Source of the DNA: Streptomyces sp. NRRL S-337
GTDB taxonomy: Bacteria; Actinomycetota; Actinomycetes; Streptomycetales; Streptomycetaceae
Assembly (NCBI RefSeq): GCF_000720175.1
Contig: NZ_JOIX01000011.1
Coordinates: forward strand, 68,942 to 132,941
Direction of reading: 5' to 3'
Length of the DNA: 64,000 bases
The notes under the pieces were generated by a model that worked only from the letters and a program-made list of their open reading frames with translations, was not told the origin of the DNA and searched no databases. This document shows, piece after piece, positions 45,301-55,800 of this stretch (positions are counted from its first letter, which is position 1; the number at the start of each line of letters is the position of its first letter). A program made the position numbers and the translations under genes.

Positions 45301-46831
45301 CTACCGGGAGTACGGCGCGGACGGCGCGGTGACCCTGGAACGCCAGACGGTGCACGCGATGGACGACACGCGGCGCGTCGCGTTGCTGGAGCGGCGGACC
45401 CGCGGCGCGGATTCCGGTCCGGAACACCAGGTCCGCTATCAGCTGGCGGACCATCTCGGATCCGCCACGCTGGAACTGGACGAGCGGGCCCGGATCCTCA
45501 CGTACGAGGAGTACTACCCCTACGGCGGCACGGCCTACCAGGCGGTACGTGCCAAGACCGAGACGCCCAAGCGTTACCGCTTCACCGGGCGGGAGCGCGA
45601 CACCGAGACCGGCCTGTACTTCCACGGCGCCCGCTACTACGCCCCGTGGCTGTGCCGCTGGACCAGCTGCGACCCGATCGACACACCTCAGGCCAGCTCG
45701 TACGAGTACGCCCATGGCAATCCGGTCGCGCTGGTCGACCTGGACGGCAGGAATCCGACGCCTCCCACGCACACCATCGACGACATCCTGGAGTTCGTTC
45801 GCAACCAGGCGGGATTCGAGGCCGGCGCCAGTACCAGCGCCGGCGCCATCAACCGGACGCCGCTGAACTTCAGCAGCAAGGCGGCGAGCCCGTTCGGCAC
45901 CGCGGCGCACGGTCGCGTCGGCGGCGTACTGCGGGAGTTGCAGCAGCTGGGTGTGCAGGGCGCTGAGCGGATCTACGCCGATGTGCGGGTGATCGGCGGC
46001 ACGATCACCGACATCGGCGTCCCACCGGGGGGTCCGAAAGGGGCGCACAACCTCGATGTGGTGGTCGCCAAGGCCGGTCAGACGCTGACGAAGGGGCAGA
46101 GCCTGCTCGGTGGCGTCGCCGAGGCGATCGGCGATTTCAAGTACGGCGGGGGCCGGATCTCCCAGAAGTACGCCGTCTATCTCTCCAAGCTGCTGACGCT
46201 GAACGCCCGTCCTCTGGCGGCCGCGGACTTCATCGAAGACGCCGCGTCCACGGCGGCCAACGTCGAGCAGGCCGCAGCGAGCACCCAGCAGGCGGTGACG
46301 TCCACGGTCTCCGCGGCCGCGACCGAGACCGCGTCCGTCGCCAAGACCGTTTCGACAACCGCCCAGGTGGCCTCCGAGACCGGCGTCGCGGCCAAGGCGG
46401 TGGGTACGGGAGCACGAGCCCTGCAGGCGGCCGCGCCGGTGCTCAAGGTGGTCGGGAAGGTGGCGGCCCCGCTGGCCGTGGCCGCCACCGCCCTCCAAGT
46501 GGCCACCGCGAAGACCACGGCCGAGAAGGTCGACGCGGGAATCGGTGTCGTGTCCACAGCGGTCGGTTTCGCGGGCCCGCCGGGGGCGGTCGCCGCGGTC
46601 GGCATCCAGGGGACCGCGTACGTCAGCGGCAAGGTGGGCGAAATCGTCACCGAGAAGACCGGCAGCGAGACCGCCGGGGTGGCCGCGGCCACGTTGACCG
46701 GAGCAGCGGCCGGGGCGGGGGTCGGCGCAGTGGTGGGAAGCATCGTGCCCGGAGTGGGTACCGCGGTCGGCGCCGGGGTGGGCGCGGTCGTCGGCGCCGG
46801 CATCGGATTCGTCAAGTCGTACTGGAAATAG
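39308..46831 (+). CDS. Fused TcB-TcC insecticidal toxin complex protein (SpvB/TcdB/Rhs)
   Basis: 2,507 residues. GTG 39308 has GGGAGG 6 nt upstream. Residues 30-330 are the SpvB domain (GIGEKFTANLVTGTGGLSVP, FGIGWGIGLPAITRKTDKGI). Residues 415-650 hold FG-GAP/VCBS repeats of the form DLDGDG or DLSGDG. Residues 715-1030 match the TcdB middle domains (GVRNNLGAETHIRYAPSTRF, GFGMVEQTD). From about 1370 Rhs/YD repeats lead to the Rhs core (YRFTGRERDTETGLYFHGAR, GNPVALVDLDG) at 2089-2147. The length is close to the sum of separate Photorhabdus TcB and TcC proteins, so this is a BC fusion that would form the cocoon enclosing its own C-terminal effector (about 2150-2507). The TcA-like gene follows 54 bp on. 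Confidence 0.9.
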   Translation: MPSGAGPTDSAPIAPSVDTAPGTPNAPVISLPKGGGAIRGIGEKFTANLVTGTGGLSVPLAISPGRSGFGPSLTLAYDSAAGNGPFGIGWGIGLPAITRKTDKGIPGYADDGEDFEDTFILSGTEDLVPVLVERGGEWIRNRRSCRVDGSDYVVCRYRPRVEGLYARIERWTDVRSGDVHWRSISRDNVTTVYGRDAASRIADPNDARRVFSWLICESHDDVGNAVRYEYKTEDGSGVDLAAGCERNRTAAGRAANRYLKRIRYGNTVSRLVSDDSDHMFEIVFDYGEHDESTAEVRPWACRLDPFSSYRAGFEIRGYRLCRRVLMFHHFPDEPDVGRDCLVRSTELVYRGDAERGGVTGACLESVSHSGWRRDSGGYLTRSMPPLEFSYSQAEIDTEVRTLDAADLENAPIGVDGSVYRWTDLDGDGLAGLLTEQAGTWFYKPNLGGGHLGPMRVVRSRPTGGRTELLDLDGDGRPAVVDFGGTTPGFTERSDQDWEVFRPFRSRPNLAWDDPNVRFVDLSGDGRADVLVTGEPGWTWYRSLGEEGFDTGRRTWPARDEESGPQLVFADRTSSIHWADLSGDGLADLVRIRNGEICYWPNLGHGRFGAKVGMDGAPRLDSPDQFDPARIRLADVDGSGPADLIYLHRDGVRLYLNRSGNAWSAPHALPVAFPRIENVSKVAAIDLLGSGTGCLVWSSPLPAESGRQLRYLDLMRGGKPHLLTGVRNNLGAETHIRYAPSTRFYAEDAAAGRPWLTRLPFVVHLVERVETVDAIGRHRFVSRYAYHHGHFDGPEREFRGFGMVEQTDTEALEALAEAGNVDEATYRPPTLTRTWFHTGAFLPGQRISRQFEREYHSDDLLLPDTVLPDGLTADEARQACRSLKGSVLRTEVYALDDSDAESRPYRVTEHNHLIRMLQPAVGHADSTGAPHAVFDVHPRETLTGHYERTVDPRVGHELTLAVDAYGNVLRSVTVGYGRTRPSPDLDERDAGPQRRTHMVLTDHDYTNAVEEPDSHRAPLLCRTRAFEVLALRPAGDRFTHAELTRALTGIDQTIPYQDWDALPAKPALRLTEHVRTLYRSDDLSGPLPLGTLQSRALPYQEYRLAFPDGLVTALYGDRVDEPMLRTAGYLPHEGGWWVPSARTAYAPPDTSELDYAERHFFLPCRFTDPLGETSTVSYDDYDLLLVDSTDQLGNRYTVGERDADGRTLSQGNDYRVLRPALVTDPNRNRVQMAYDVHARVAGTATMGKREESLGDSLDGFDPDPSPALVARYLADPLAAGPALLKSAGSRFCYDESAFRLRGEPAMVATLARHTHQSDLAPGEQSRITHTIAYSDGFGREVQSKVQAEPGPLSEGGPVVEPRWAGTGWTLFNNKGNPVRTFEPFFTETHAFEFAVIAGVSTVLLYDPLERVVGSLHPDHTYAKTVFDPWRQRVWDGNDTVLTDPRQDPDIGGQVRQLLATEPGWTTWHAARAEGALGPEQRRAAEKAALHAHTPTDTHLDSLARPFRTVAHNRHAKDGTLVEERLVTRTSTDVEGNVREVRDPLGRAAIRHAYSMAGMQVSRAGIDYGAGALLPDVLGNPRCTWNSRGFRFRTEYDAGHRPVRAYVSGPGLAGEVLHQKTEYGEDPARNLRTRVFRRHDGSGVSTHEAYDFRGNLLEATRRFPVDYRRAPDWREEVALEEEVYTGRTRFDALDRPISITSPDGTMVRPYYNEANLLERLVATSDGRDTVLIAGVEYNARGQRTRIDHGNGARTRYTYDPLTFRLTALRTRRERPRSRRERRTVQHLAYCHDPVGNIVSIRDTAQQRAFFRNRVVESGADYTYDAVYRLIEATGREHLGQTDPGDTGDAPRVGLAHPGDGAAMGRYLERYVYDAVGNMLTLEHRASTAPGWTRRFRYAGPSALEPDVTGNRLSGAGDGEFAYDARGNTTAMPGLPVLRWDPEDQLETTARQVRGGGTPQTTYYSYDATGQRVRKVTDLPCGEGGTARRSNERRYIGPFEVYREYGADGAVTLERQTVHAMDDTRRVALLERRTRGADSGPEHQVRYQLADHLGSATLELDERARILTYEEYYPYGGTAYQAVRAKTETPKRYRFTGRERDTETGLYFHGARYYAPWLCRWTSCDPIDTPQASSYEYAHGNPVALVDLDGRNPTPPTHTIDDILEFVRNQAGFEAGASTSAGAINRTPLNFSSKAASPFGTAAHGRVGGVLRELQQLGVQGAERIYADVRVIGGTITDIGVPPGGPKGAHNLDVVVAKAGQTLTKGQSLLGGVAEAIGDFKYGGGRISQKYAVYLSKLLTLNARPLAAADFIEDAASTAANVEQAAASTQQAVTSTVSAAATETASVAKTVSTTAQVASETGVAAKAVGTGARALQAAAPVLKVVGKVAAPLAVAATALQVATAKTTAEKVDAGIGVVSTAVGFAGPPGAVAAVGIQGTAYVSGKVGEIVTEKTGSETAGVAAATLTGAAAGAGVGAVVGSIVPGVGTAVGAGVGAVVGAGIGFVKSYWK
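45751..46828 (+). other. Hypervariable effector tail of the TcBC protein
   Basis: After the Rhs core the last 360 or so residues share no Rhs character. The first part has HNLDVVVAKAGQ and then EAIGDFKYGGGRIS, spaced like the acid and D/E-x-K of PD-(D/E)xK nucleases (inference only). A long Ala/Ser/Thr/Val-rich helical stretch follows. The end is a glycine zipper: TGAAAGAGVGAVVG, SIVPGVGTAVGAGVGAVVGA and GIGFVKSYWK, as in membrane-inserting bacteriocins. It would be the translocated toxin. Confidence 0.55.
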
Positions 46832-46885
46832 TCGCGTTGGCACAGCTGGAACAGCTGGAATCGGGGCGGAAGGGCGAAGATTGAG

Positions 46886-49800
46886 ATGCCGGAGTTGATC
46901 ATCGTTCGGTTGCATCCGACGAAGCCGATGTCCGCGGCGGATTTCCGGGCGGCCCTGGACAAGCTGACCGTGACGGCGTTCGACCTGACCTTCGCCGATC
47001 CCAGGAAGGGCGTAGGGATCGGCTCGGCGAAGGGGCTTGCCGTCACGCCCGCCGATGTCACCGAGCACGACGTGGACGTGACCAACACGGCGATCATCCA
47101 GCACTACCAGGACATCGCCGGCGGCGGCCTGCCGCCCGTGACCACACGGTTCCAGGAGGCGGTCGCCACCGCGGTGATCGTGGTGACACCGCCGTCGGGC
47201 CATCCGGAGTACCCGACCGGCTCCTCGTACGACCTCCGGCTGGAGCTGACCCGCGACGGCGTCCCCGTCGGCGGCGGGGAGCTGGACTTCAACATCAAGG
47301 TCACCAGCGTGGGCACGCTGCCGGTGCTCCAGCCGGCGTACTTCGCGATGCCCGCGAGCGCCTACGCGGCGGTGCCGACGATGTCGCCCGGAGGGGACCA
47401 GATCGAGCTGCCCAGGGACGGCACCCCGCCGAACTTCGCCGACCTGGTCGCGAAGATCGACAAGGTGCTGGCGAAGGATCCCGGCACCGGTGGCTCCCTC
47501 GGGCAGCGTCCGCCGCTCAGCCCGGCGCAGAGCCGGTATGTGGCAGCCGAACTGACCTGGGACCGGCTGGTGTATCCGCCCCCGGACCTGCCGCGTCCGC
47601 TCGGCGAGATGTACACCAAGCCGCCCGTGGACCCCGGTCTCGACAAGCAGCAGGCGGAGAACGACCGGCAGCGGTTCGAGGCGGAACTGGCCGGCTATCA
47701 CGCCACCGTCGACGCGAAGGCGTCACTGCTGGCCACCTTCGTCTTTGCCGCCTCGGCGGCCGTGCGGGGCGAACGGCTGGCCGCGGACGCCGCCCGGGCG
47801 AGGCTCACCTTCCCGGTCCTGACCGGCGCGGAGACCGGGCACGCCGCGGTGACCTTCGTTCCACAGGGTGGCTCGACCGCACTGGACCCGACGTTCGCCG
47901 TTCCGGCGGCGTACCTGTACGCGCTCGGCGCGACACTGCCGATGACGGTCGATCCCGAACACCGCTACGACGCGGCCCGTTTCGGCGTCGAGACGCAGTC
48001 CCTGGCGCAACTGCGCATCGCGATCGAGAACGGCGTGGTCGCCGCGTCCGAGCCGCTGCTCACCAGGCCCGCCGAACCGGCGATCGGCCCGCAGGCCGCG
48101 GCTCGCCGACTGCGCGCGCTGGGCTCGGTCACCACGTCGGACCCCACCGTCGCACTGGCACCGCCGGTCTCCGTCATGGTGCGCTCGTGGAGCACGCACC
48201 CCGGGGCAACGGAGGCCATCGATGCGGAGTTCTGGGCCCCGACCGCGACCACCTCCCCCGGACCGTACCTGGAGCTGGTGCTGCGAGCAGTCACCGGAAA
48301 CCACGATCCGCTGGTGGTCGCGGTGGGGCAGCCGCCGCTCTCGGTCACCACGGTGGCCGGGCTGGTGGCGGTCACCGATGAGCAGTGGCGCACCGTCCTG
48401 CGGGACGATCCCGCGCTGCTGCCGCCGTTCACCGAGCCGGGCACGGTTTCGGAGCGGGCACAGGCCTTCGTCCGGCACCTGCGCAAGTTCTTCACCGTCC
48501 CCGTCCAGCCCCCGACCGCGGAGGGGCCCGCCGCCGGTGGCCTTCCGACGCTTGGTGTGTCCGCCTCGGACGTGTTCGCCCGCATGATCGCGGCATACGG
48601 CGACCACGGCGGTGGCGCCTTCGTCTTCGGAGCACCCCGGGACGAGGCCGCGTTCGCGGCCGCGCTGGCCGACACCTTCGGCGCGGACATCGCGGCGCAG
48701 CAGTGGCTGGAGCAGGCGGTCGCGGTGCTCGACGCGCTGCACGAACTGACCGCGTTCGCGGCCGGTGACGAACTGCGGTTCTCGCTGATGGAAGCGCTGT
48801 ACTCGGTCGGCTTCACCAGCACGTCGCAGCCCGCCGCGCTGCCGGCGGACGATTTCGCCGCGGCGCTCGCCGGCACCGTCGCGCACCCGTTCGCCGCGCA
48901 GATCCAACAGGCCGCGGGGGGACCCGCCGATCCGGCCGGACCACCGGACGAGAGCTTCGCGCCGGTCAACCCGGACGGAACACTGACCGACTGTGTGCCG
49001 CCGGATCACCTCTCACCGTTCGGCCCGCCGCAGTACCTGCATGACCTGCTGCGGATCTCGTCCGCGTCGACCTGCGAGCACCCCACCACACCGGCCAACG
49101 TGGCATCGGTCGGCGAACTGCTCCTCGACCGCCGTGGCCCGCTCGGCGATCTGCAGGTGACGGCCGCCAACCTCGGCACTCCCCTGCCGGTGATCGACCT
49201 GGTGAACGAGAGCCTGGAGAAGCTGGCCGGCGGCGGTGCGCAGGGCGCGATCCACGACACCGCTGCGGATCGGCTTGCCGGGCACGCTCTGGGGCAGCCG
49301 CACGATCCGGCGACCCTGTTCGCCGCGGTGCCGGAGCACTCCTCCCCGGCCACCGAGGCCCTGCCCCAGGCTCACCTCGACGCGTACGCCCTGCTGCGCA
49401 AGGATTTCACCGCACCCGCCCTGCCGTACCACCAGCCCCTGGACGTGAACAGGTCCTACCTGCGGTTCCTGGGCACCAGCCGGTACGCCGCGATGCGCCG
49501 GTTCCGCGAGGAGATCACCGAGCTGGTGCTGGACCCGGTGCACGAGCCCGCCGGGTTCCAGAGCCACCGGTGGCGCTACCCGGTCCGGCTGGAGATCGCC
49601 TGCGAGTACCTGGGCATCTCCGCCGAGGAGTACGACCTGCTCTACGCCCACGACATCGCTTTCCGGAAGGCGCGGGGCCGACTGACCCTGTACGAGGTGT
49701 ACGGGTTCACCAAGGAGTCCGCCGGCGGTTCGTCCTGGATCGGCACCGTGTTGCGGGTGCCCGAGTTCCTGGACCGTACCGGCCTGGGCTACTGCGAGTT

Positions 49801-52800
49801 CCTCGAACTGTGGCGCAGCGGCTTCGTCGCGTTCCAGCGCGCCGTGCCGGAGGGCCAGGCCCCGGACTTTCCCGACTGCGAGCCGTGCTGTCCCGACGAT
49901 CTGCGGATCAGGTTCACCGATCCCGCCGACGAGCAGGACCCGTGCGCCGCGCTGCGCAAGCTGATCGTTTTCGTCCGGCTGTGGCGGCGGCTGGGCGAGG
50001 GCACGGCGCCGGGGATCACCTTCGCGATGCTGCGTGATGTGTGCGAGACGCTGAGGCTGTTCAACGGTTCCACGATCAACGCGGACTTCTGCCGCCAGCT
50101 CGCGGCGCTGCTCATCCTGCACGCGGAGCTGGGTCTCTCTCTCGTGGACACCTATCGGGCCGACGCGGCGTCGCCGGCCGAGAGAGTGCCGCTGCTGGGG
50201 CTGTGGGCCACCGAGCGCCCGGCCGCCGGAGCCGTCGAGCTCGTGCTGGACCGGATCGGCGAGCTGGCACGGGCCCGCTATTCCTGCGGGGACCGGGAAC
50301 CGCGCTTCGCCAAGGCGCTCGCCGGGAACCTGACGGTGTTGTCCCGGCTGGCCGGGTTCGACCCCGGCACCGCGAGCGATACCTGGCACGCGCTGCCCAC
50401 ACACACGCTGCGGTTCGTGGAGGTTCTCGGCAAGATCTACGCCTCCGACTTCACCGTCGGCGAGATCATGTGGCTCTTCACCGTCGAAGAGCACCGCGAC
50501 GGTGACGACCCGTTCGCTCTCCAGGACCGCAACGAGTCGGCCGACGATCCCCTGTCACTGCCCGAGCCGGCGGGATCGACCGGGTGCGACGAGGCGCAGA
50601 CGCTGTGGGCGCTGCGGCGGTCCCTGCTGGCCGTGCGCGTTTCCGAGGAGGACGCCGAGGCCTGGACGTGGCCCCGGATGACCGCGACCTTGCGGGACGA
50701 GTTCGGCTACGTCCCGGCTTCGAGCGGACCCGACGCCTGGCGGGTGCTCGGGGAACGCTTCTTCCCGACCGTGCTGGAGCGGTGCGGCTGCCCGGTCGAT
50801 GTGCTGGGGCGCCAGTACCGTACGCCGCTGGCAGCAGCGGACACCTCTCCCTTGATGTGGCTGCGACCGGAGGAAGGGCCGTTCGGCTACGACAGCGCCG
50901 CGCAGGAACTGTGGACCTCGCTGCCGGTTTCCGACACCGAGGTGATCGAGGAGCTGAGCCGCATGCGGCCGCTGCGGGAGGCCGAGCGGGTCGCCGTACG
51001 CAACCTGTACTTCGCGCCCCGGGCCGCGCTCGCCCCGTTCGCAGCGCTCTTCGACAATGCCGAGCTCGCCATCGACACCCTGGTCTCCGAACCGGACGAG
51101 CAAGCGAGATTCGCCTTCTTCCAGGGCCAGTTCGCCAGATTCCGGGCGCGCTGCACGGTGATCGTCGATCATCTGGCGGCACACGTGGCCGCGGTGACCG
51201 GATGCCCGCCCGACGCGGACGCGGCGGCCACGGTGCTGCGCAGTTTGTGGGCGGACGAGAATCTGGCGGCAACACCGTGGGAGGCCGATGACGGCAAGAC
51301 CCCCGAGGTGACCTGGGCGCCACCGCCCAGTGGCGGCGCGTTCGCCGCTCTGCTGGGCCTCGTCGGCACCGGTCTCCTCGGCGAACTGCACGACGGGGCG
51401 GGAGAGTTGGTCTGGAGGGAGACCCGCGGCCCGGCCACCGCGTTCGGTCCTGTGCGCGACCGCTACAACGCTCCAGTGCCCACCGTGTTGCCGGCGATGG
51501 ACCTGGCGCTGAGCCCGGCCCGGTCCCGCTTGGTCGGCGTGCGCAACGGCTTCGCCGTCAGGGAGGGTGACGCCGAGCCGCTCGGTGGCGCGAGTCCCTT
51601 CACCGTGTGCTGGAGCGGTGTGCTTTTGGTGGACGAGGCCGGGGAGTACCACTTCCACGCCGGCGCGCCCACCGAGGGCGACCTCGCACCGGACTTCTCC
51701 CGCGCCCACGAGCACCGCTGGCGGGTCACCCTGGGACGCGGCCAGAAGACCTGGATCATGCTGGATCACCACTGGGCCTCCGACGACGCGCCGGCGGCCG
51801 CGTCACGGGGCGTGCGGCTGCGCCGGGGCGCCTACCGGATCACGATCGAGTACGCGCAGTCCGATCCGACCTTCGAGCGGGCCGAGGAGGTCTGTCCGGA
51901 GCAGACCGGATTCCAGCTGAAGTATCGCGGCCCCGACAGCGACGGTGTGCTGACGGAGATCGGCTACGACCGGCTGTTCCGGGACGCCAAAAACGGCACC
52001 CTGGGCGACGGCCTCGTGGGGTCCGCGGGCCGGTACGCCTCGGGCGAAGCCGCCGCGCAGTACCTGGAACGGCGCTACGGCGCCACCCTGCGCGACATTC
52101 GCCGCACCTACCAGCGGGCGGTGAAGGCGGCGCTGCTCGCCCGCCGGTTCGCGCTCTCGGCGACGATCGTGCCCGGTTACCGGCAGTCCGAACTGGGCCA
52201 CCTGATCACGCATTCGCAATCCTTCGCCGGCACGTCCTACCCCAGGACCGGACCTTCGGCGTTCGGGGTGCACCACGCCTGGTTCGACTTCGACCTCCTG
52301 CCGGTGTCCGACCCGTACCCGCCGCAACCGGTGGGGGACCAGCGCACCGCGCCGAGCCCACGCCGTCAGGCGGCACTCTTCGACTGGTGGGAACGGCTCT
52401 TCGACTACTGCCTGCTGCGGGCGGAGACCGAGTCCGCCCGGGAGCGACCGGCCTGGCTGCTCTTCGCCGACGTGCTCGAACAACAGCCCGACGACCCGGC
52501 ACAGCTGCTGCGACATCTGGGCGTCGATCTGGCGCACTCACCGCTGCTGCACACCTACTTCGCGACGCCCCCGTATTCGCTCGACGCCGACGACCTCACC
52601 GATGAGCGGTGGGCGCTGCGGGTCTGGCAGGGTGAGAAATGGCTGACCCGGCTGCGCAGCCACTTCGCGTGCCGCTGGATCGGCGATGCCGTGCCGTGGA
52701 AGTGGGTCGCCGACGCCCCTGGGGCGCAACCTGACTCGGGCAACACGAACCTCACCCGGTTTGTGCGGGACGGCTGTTTCGAGAACGGCGAGCCGCTGCG

Positions 52801-55800
52801 CTACGAGGACCTGCGCGGGCTCAACGACGGCCTGCGGGAGCGGGCGAGGACGGCCCTGCTCGCGTACCTGTGCGGGATGGACCGGGTACCGCTGCCGTGG
52901 GCGCCGGGCACCTTCGCGACCGCGCCGAAGGATCTCTCGGATCTCCTGGTCCAAGATGTCGAGGCGGGCATCTGCCAGCGGATGAGCCGGATCGAGGAGG
53001 CCGTCCGGACCGTGCAGGCATTCGTCCAGCGGGCCCGGCTCGGGCTCGAACCCACACTGAGGCCGGGGCCGGAGTTCGTCCGGCTGTGGGAGCGGCGGCT
53101 CGCCACCTACCGGGTGTGGGAGGCATGCCGGCGCCGCGAGGTCTACGGGGAGAACTGGATCGAGTGGGACGAGCTGAGCAGCGCCCGGGAGTCGGAGGCG
53201 TTCGCGTTCCTGGAGTCCGAGCTGCGCCGGTCGACGCTGACCGTGCCGGTACCCGGTGGACTGGAATGGTGGCCGGGGCAGCGGCCGCCTGAGCACCCGT
53301 CGCTGCCCCCGCTCCAGGCCCGCGAACCGTCCGGAATCCAGCTGCGGCAACCGGCCCCGGAGGGTCTGGGGTTGCTGGGCACGCCCGAGCGGGCCGCCCG
53401 TAACTCCTGGCTCGCGCCGGTGCTCGGCCTCACCCCCGCCCACCGCCCCCGGGGGAACGACCGCCCCCGGCTTGAGCGCGACCCGCGCGAACACCAGCAG
53501 GGGACCGAGGACGAACCCACCGGATTTCCGCTGTGGCTGGCCGCCGCGGTCCGCCTGGGCACCCGGTTCGTCCGGGTCGCCGCCGCCGGGCTCCCGCCCG
53601 CCGGGACGGAATTCGAAGCCTGGCACGAGGACACCGGCTGCTGCGCACAGTGCGGCGAGGAACGACACCACGTCGACGAGTACTACTTCTGGCTCGCCGA
53701 TTCCGCGTTCTACTCGGCACGGGACCAGCACGCGGACGTCGGTGCTCAGCCGGACCAAACGCACCGCGACACCTCCGACTGGCACCGGCCGGAGAAGCTG
53801 CCCGCCCTGCTGGACTGGGACGCACAACCCGTGGTGCATCTGTGGTGGAGCCGGGTGCGGCACGGCGAGTTCGACCCGCCGCGCCGGTCCAGCCAGGGCA
53901 TCGCGGTCACCAAAGACACGGCCACCCTGAAGTTCTCCGGACGCACGGCGGATTCTCTGCGCTTCGAGGTGGTGGGCGCGGTCACGCCGGTCATCGGCCA
54001 CGCCGACCCGACGCCACCGGGGTTCCGCTACGACCTGGCCGAGGACCACGCCGTACCGCTTCCGTTGGTCGAGCCGCCGGACCCGGCGCCGAGCTACCCC
54101 GGCGGGCTCGCCGCCTACCCCTACTTCGTCTACGTCGTCCCGGGGGCTCCCCTGCTGCCGCCCTCGCCGTTCAGCGTGGCGATGACCGTGGCGGGCGCGC
54201 TGCGCACCCACTGCCAGTACGAGTCCGCGCTGAAGTGGTACGAGCTGGCGTACCAGCCTCAGGCCCGCGACAACAGCTGGGCCTTCTGCGCCACGGACAA
54301 CCAGCGACGGCGACGACGGCAGGACGTGCCGTGCTGCCCGAGTTCGCCCGTCCGCGAGGACCGGGCCAGGAACCGGGCGGTGCTGCTGGCCCACCTGGAG
54401 ACCATGGTGCAGTGGGCCGATTCCCACGCCTGCCGCAACACCATGGAGGGCGCACAGCAAGCGGGCGTCCTCCTCGCCGCCGTCCAGCGGATCTTGGGCG
54501 AGCGTCCCACCGAGGTGCGGGCCGGGAACCACGTCGGCGAGTCCATGACGGTGAGCGGCCTCGTCACCCGTCCTGCGCCGCTGAACCCGCGGCTGATCGC
54601 CCTGTACGACGACACCGCGGACCGTATCGCCCTGAATCACCACTGTCTCAACCGCTACCGGCTTCCCCAGCGTGGTGCCTTCGGTGAGACCGGGCTGCGG
54701 GAAGGGTGGCAGGAGACCGTCGAGCCGTGCGCCGGTGACTGCGCGGAGGACTGCAAGTGCGGCGGCAGCCCGTACCGGTTCGCCTTCCTGGTGGCCAAGG
54801 CCAACGAACTCTGCGCGGAGGTACGCCAACTGGGCGCGGCGCTGCTCGCGGCCTACGAGAAGGGCGATGCCGAAGCCCTGGCCGCGCTGCGCAACAATCA
54901 CGAGCGGCAACTGCTGGAACTGGCCCTGGACATCAGGAAGAACCAGTGGCGGGAGGCCGACTGGCAGGTGCAGGCGCTGGACAAGACCAAGGAGGGCGCG
55001 CTCGCCCGGCTGCGGTACTACCAGGAGCTGATCGCCGGTGGGCTCAACACCGGCGAGACCGGCTACGAGGCGCTGACCGGCGTCTCGATCGCGTCCCGGA
55101 TCGCCGGCAACGTGCTGGAGGGCGTCGCGCAGGGAATCGGGATCAGCCCGGACATGTGGATCGGCATCGCGGGAATCGCAGGCACCCCGCTGGAGTTCAA
55201 CCAGCTTCCGGTCGGCAACAAACTCGCATCCGGGTTCTCCACCGCGGCGCGGATCATGATGGCGATCGCCGACAATGCCAACACCGGCGCGGGTCTGAGC
55301 CTCACCGAGGGCGGCTGGGCTCGCAGAGAACGCGAATGGCACCATCAGGTCGAGGTCATCGGCATCGAGATCGAGCAGATCGAACGGCAGATCCTGGCCG
55401 CCCACCGCCGACGTGACGTTGCGCTGCGCGAGCTGAACAACCACCAGCAGCAGATCGACAACAGCGCCGAGGTCTCCGACTTCCTGCGGGACAAGTTCGC
55501 CGGCACGCAGCTGTACCTGCATCTGCAGCGCGAGACCGCCGCGCTCTATCGCGGCCTGTACGAGGTGGCGATGCACACCGGCCGCCGGGCCCAACGCGCC
55601 TTCAACTACGAACGCGGCCACACCGCCCGTGCCTTCCTGCCCGAGGCCGGATGGGACGGCCTGCATGAGGGGCTACTGGCCGGCGAACGACTGCAGTTGG
55701 CACTGCGGCAGATGGAAGGGGCCTACCTCGATGCCAACTGCCGCGAGTACGAGCTGACCAGGCACATCTCGATGCGCCAGGAGTTCCCGCTTGCCTTCCT

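Noticed and set aside
43097..47701. 1,534-codon minus-strand open frame opposite the TcBC gene
   Set aside because: It is the antisense of a clearly coding Tc/Rhs gene; its translation is low-complexity and lacks any domain. High G+C gives long antisense frames.
52538..55666. 1,042-codon minus-strand open frame opposite the TcA-like gene
   Set aside because: Antisense shadow with Arg/Gly/Val-rich noise; the plus strand holds recognisable TcA domains.
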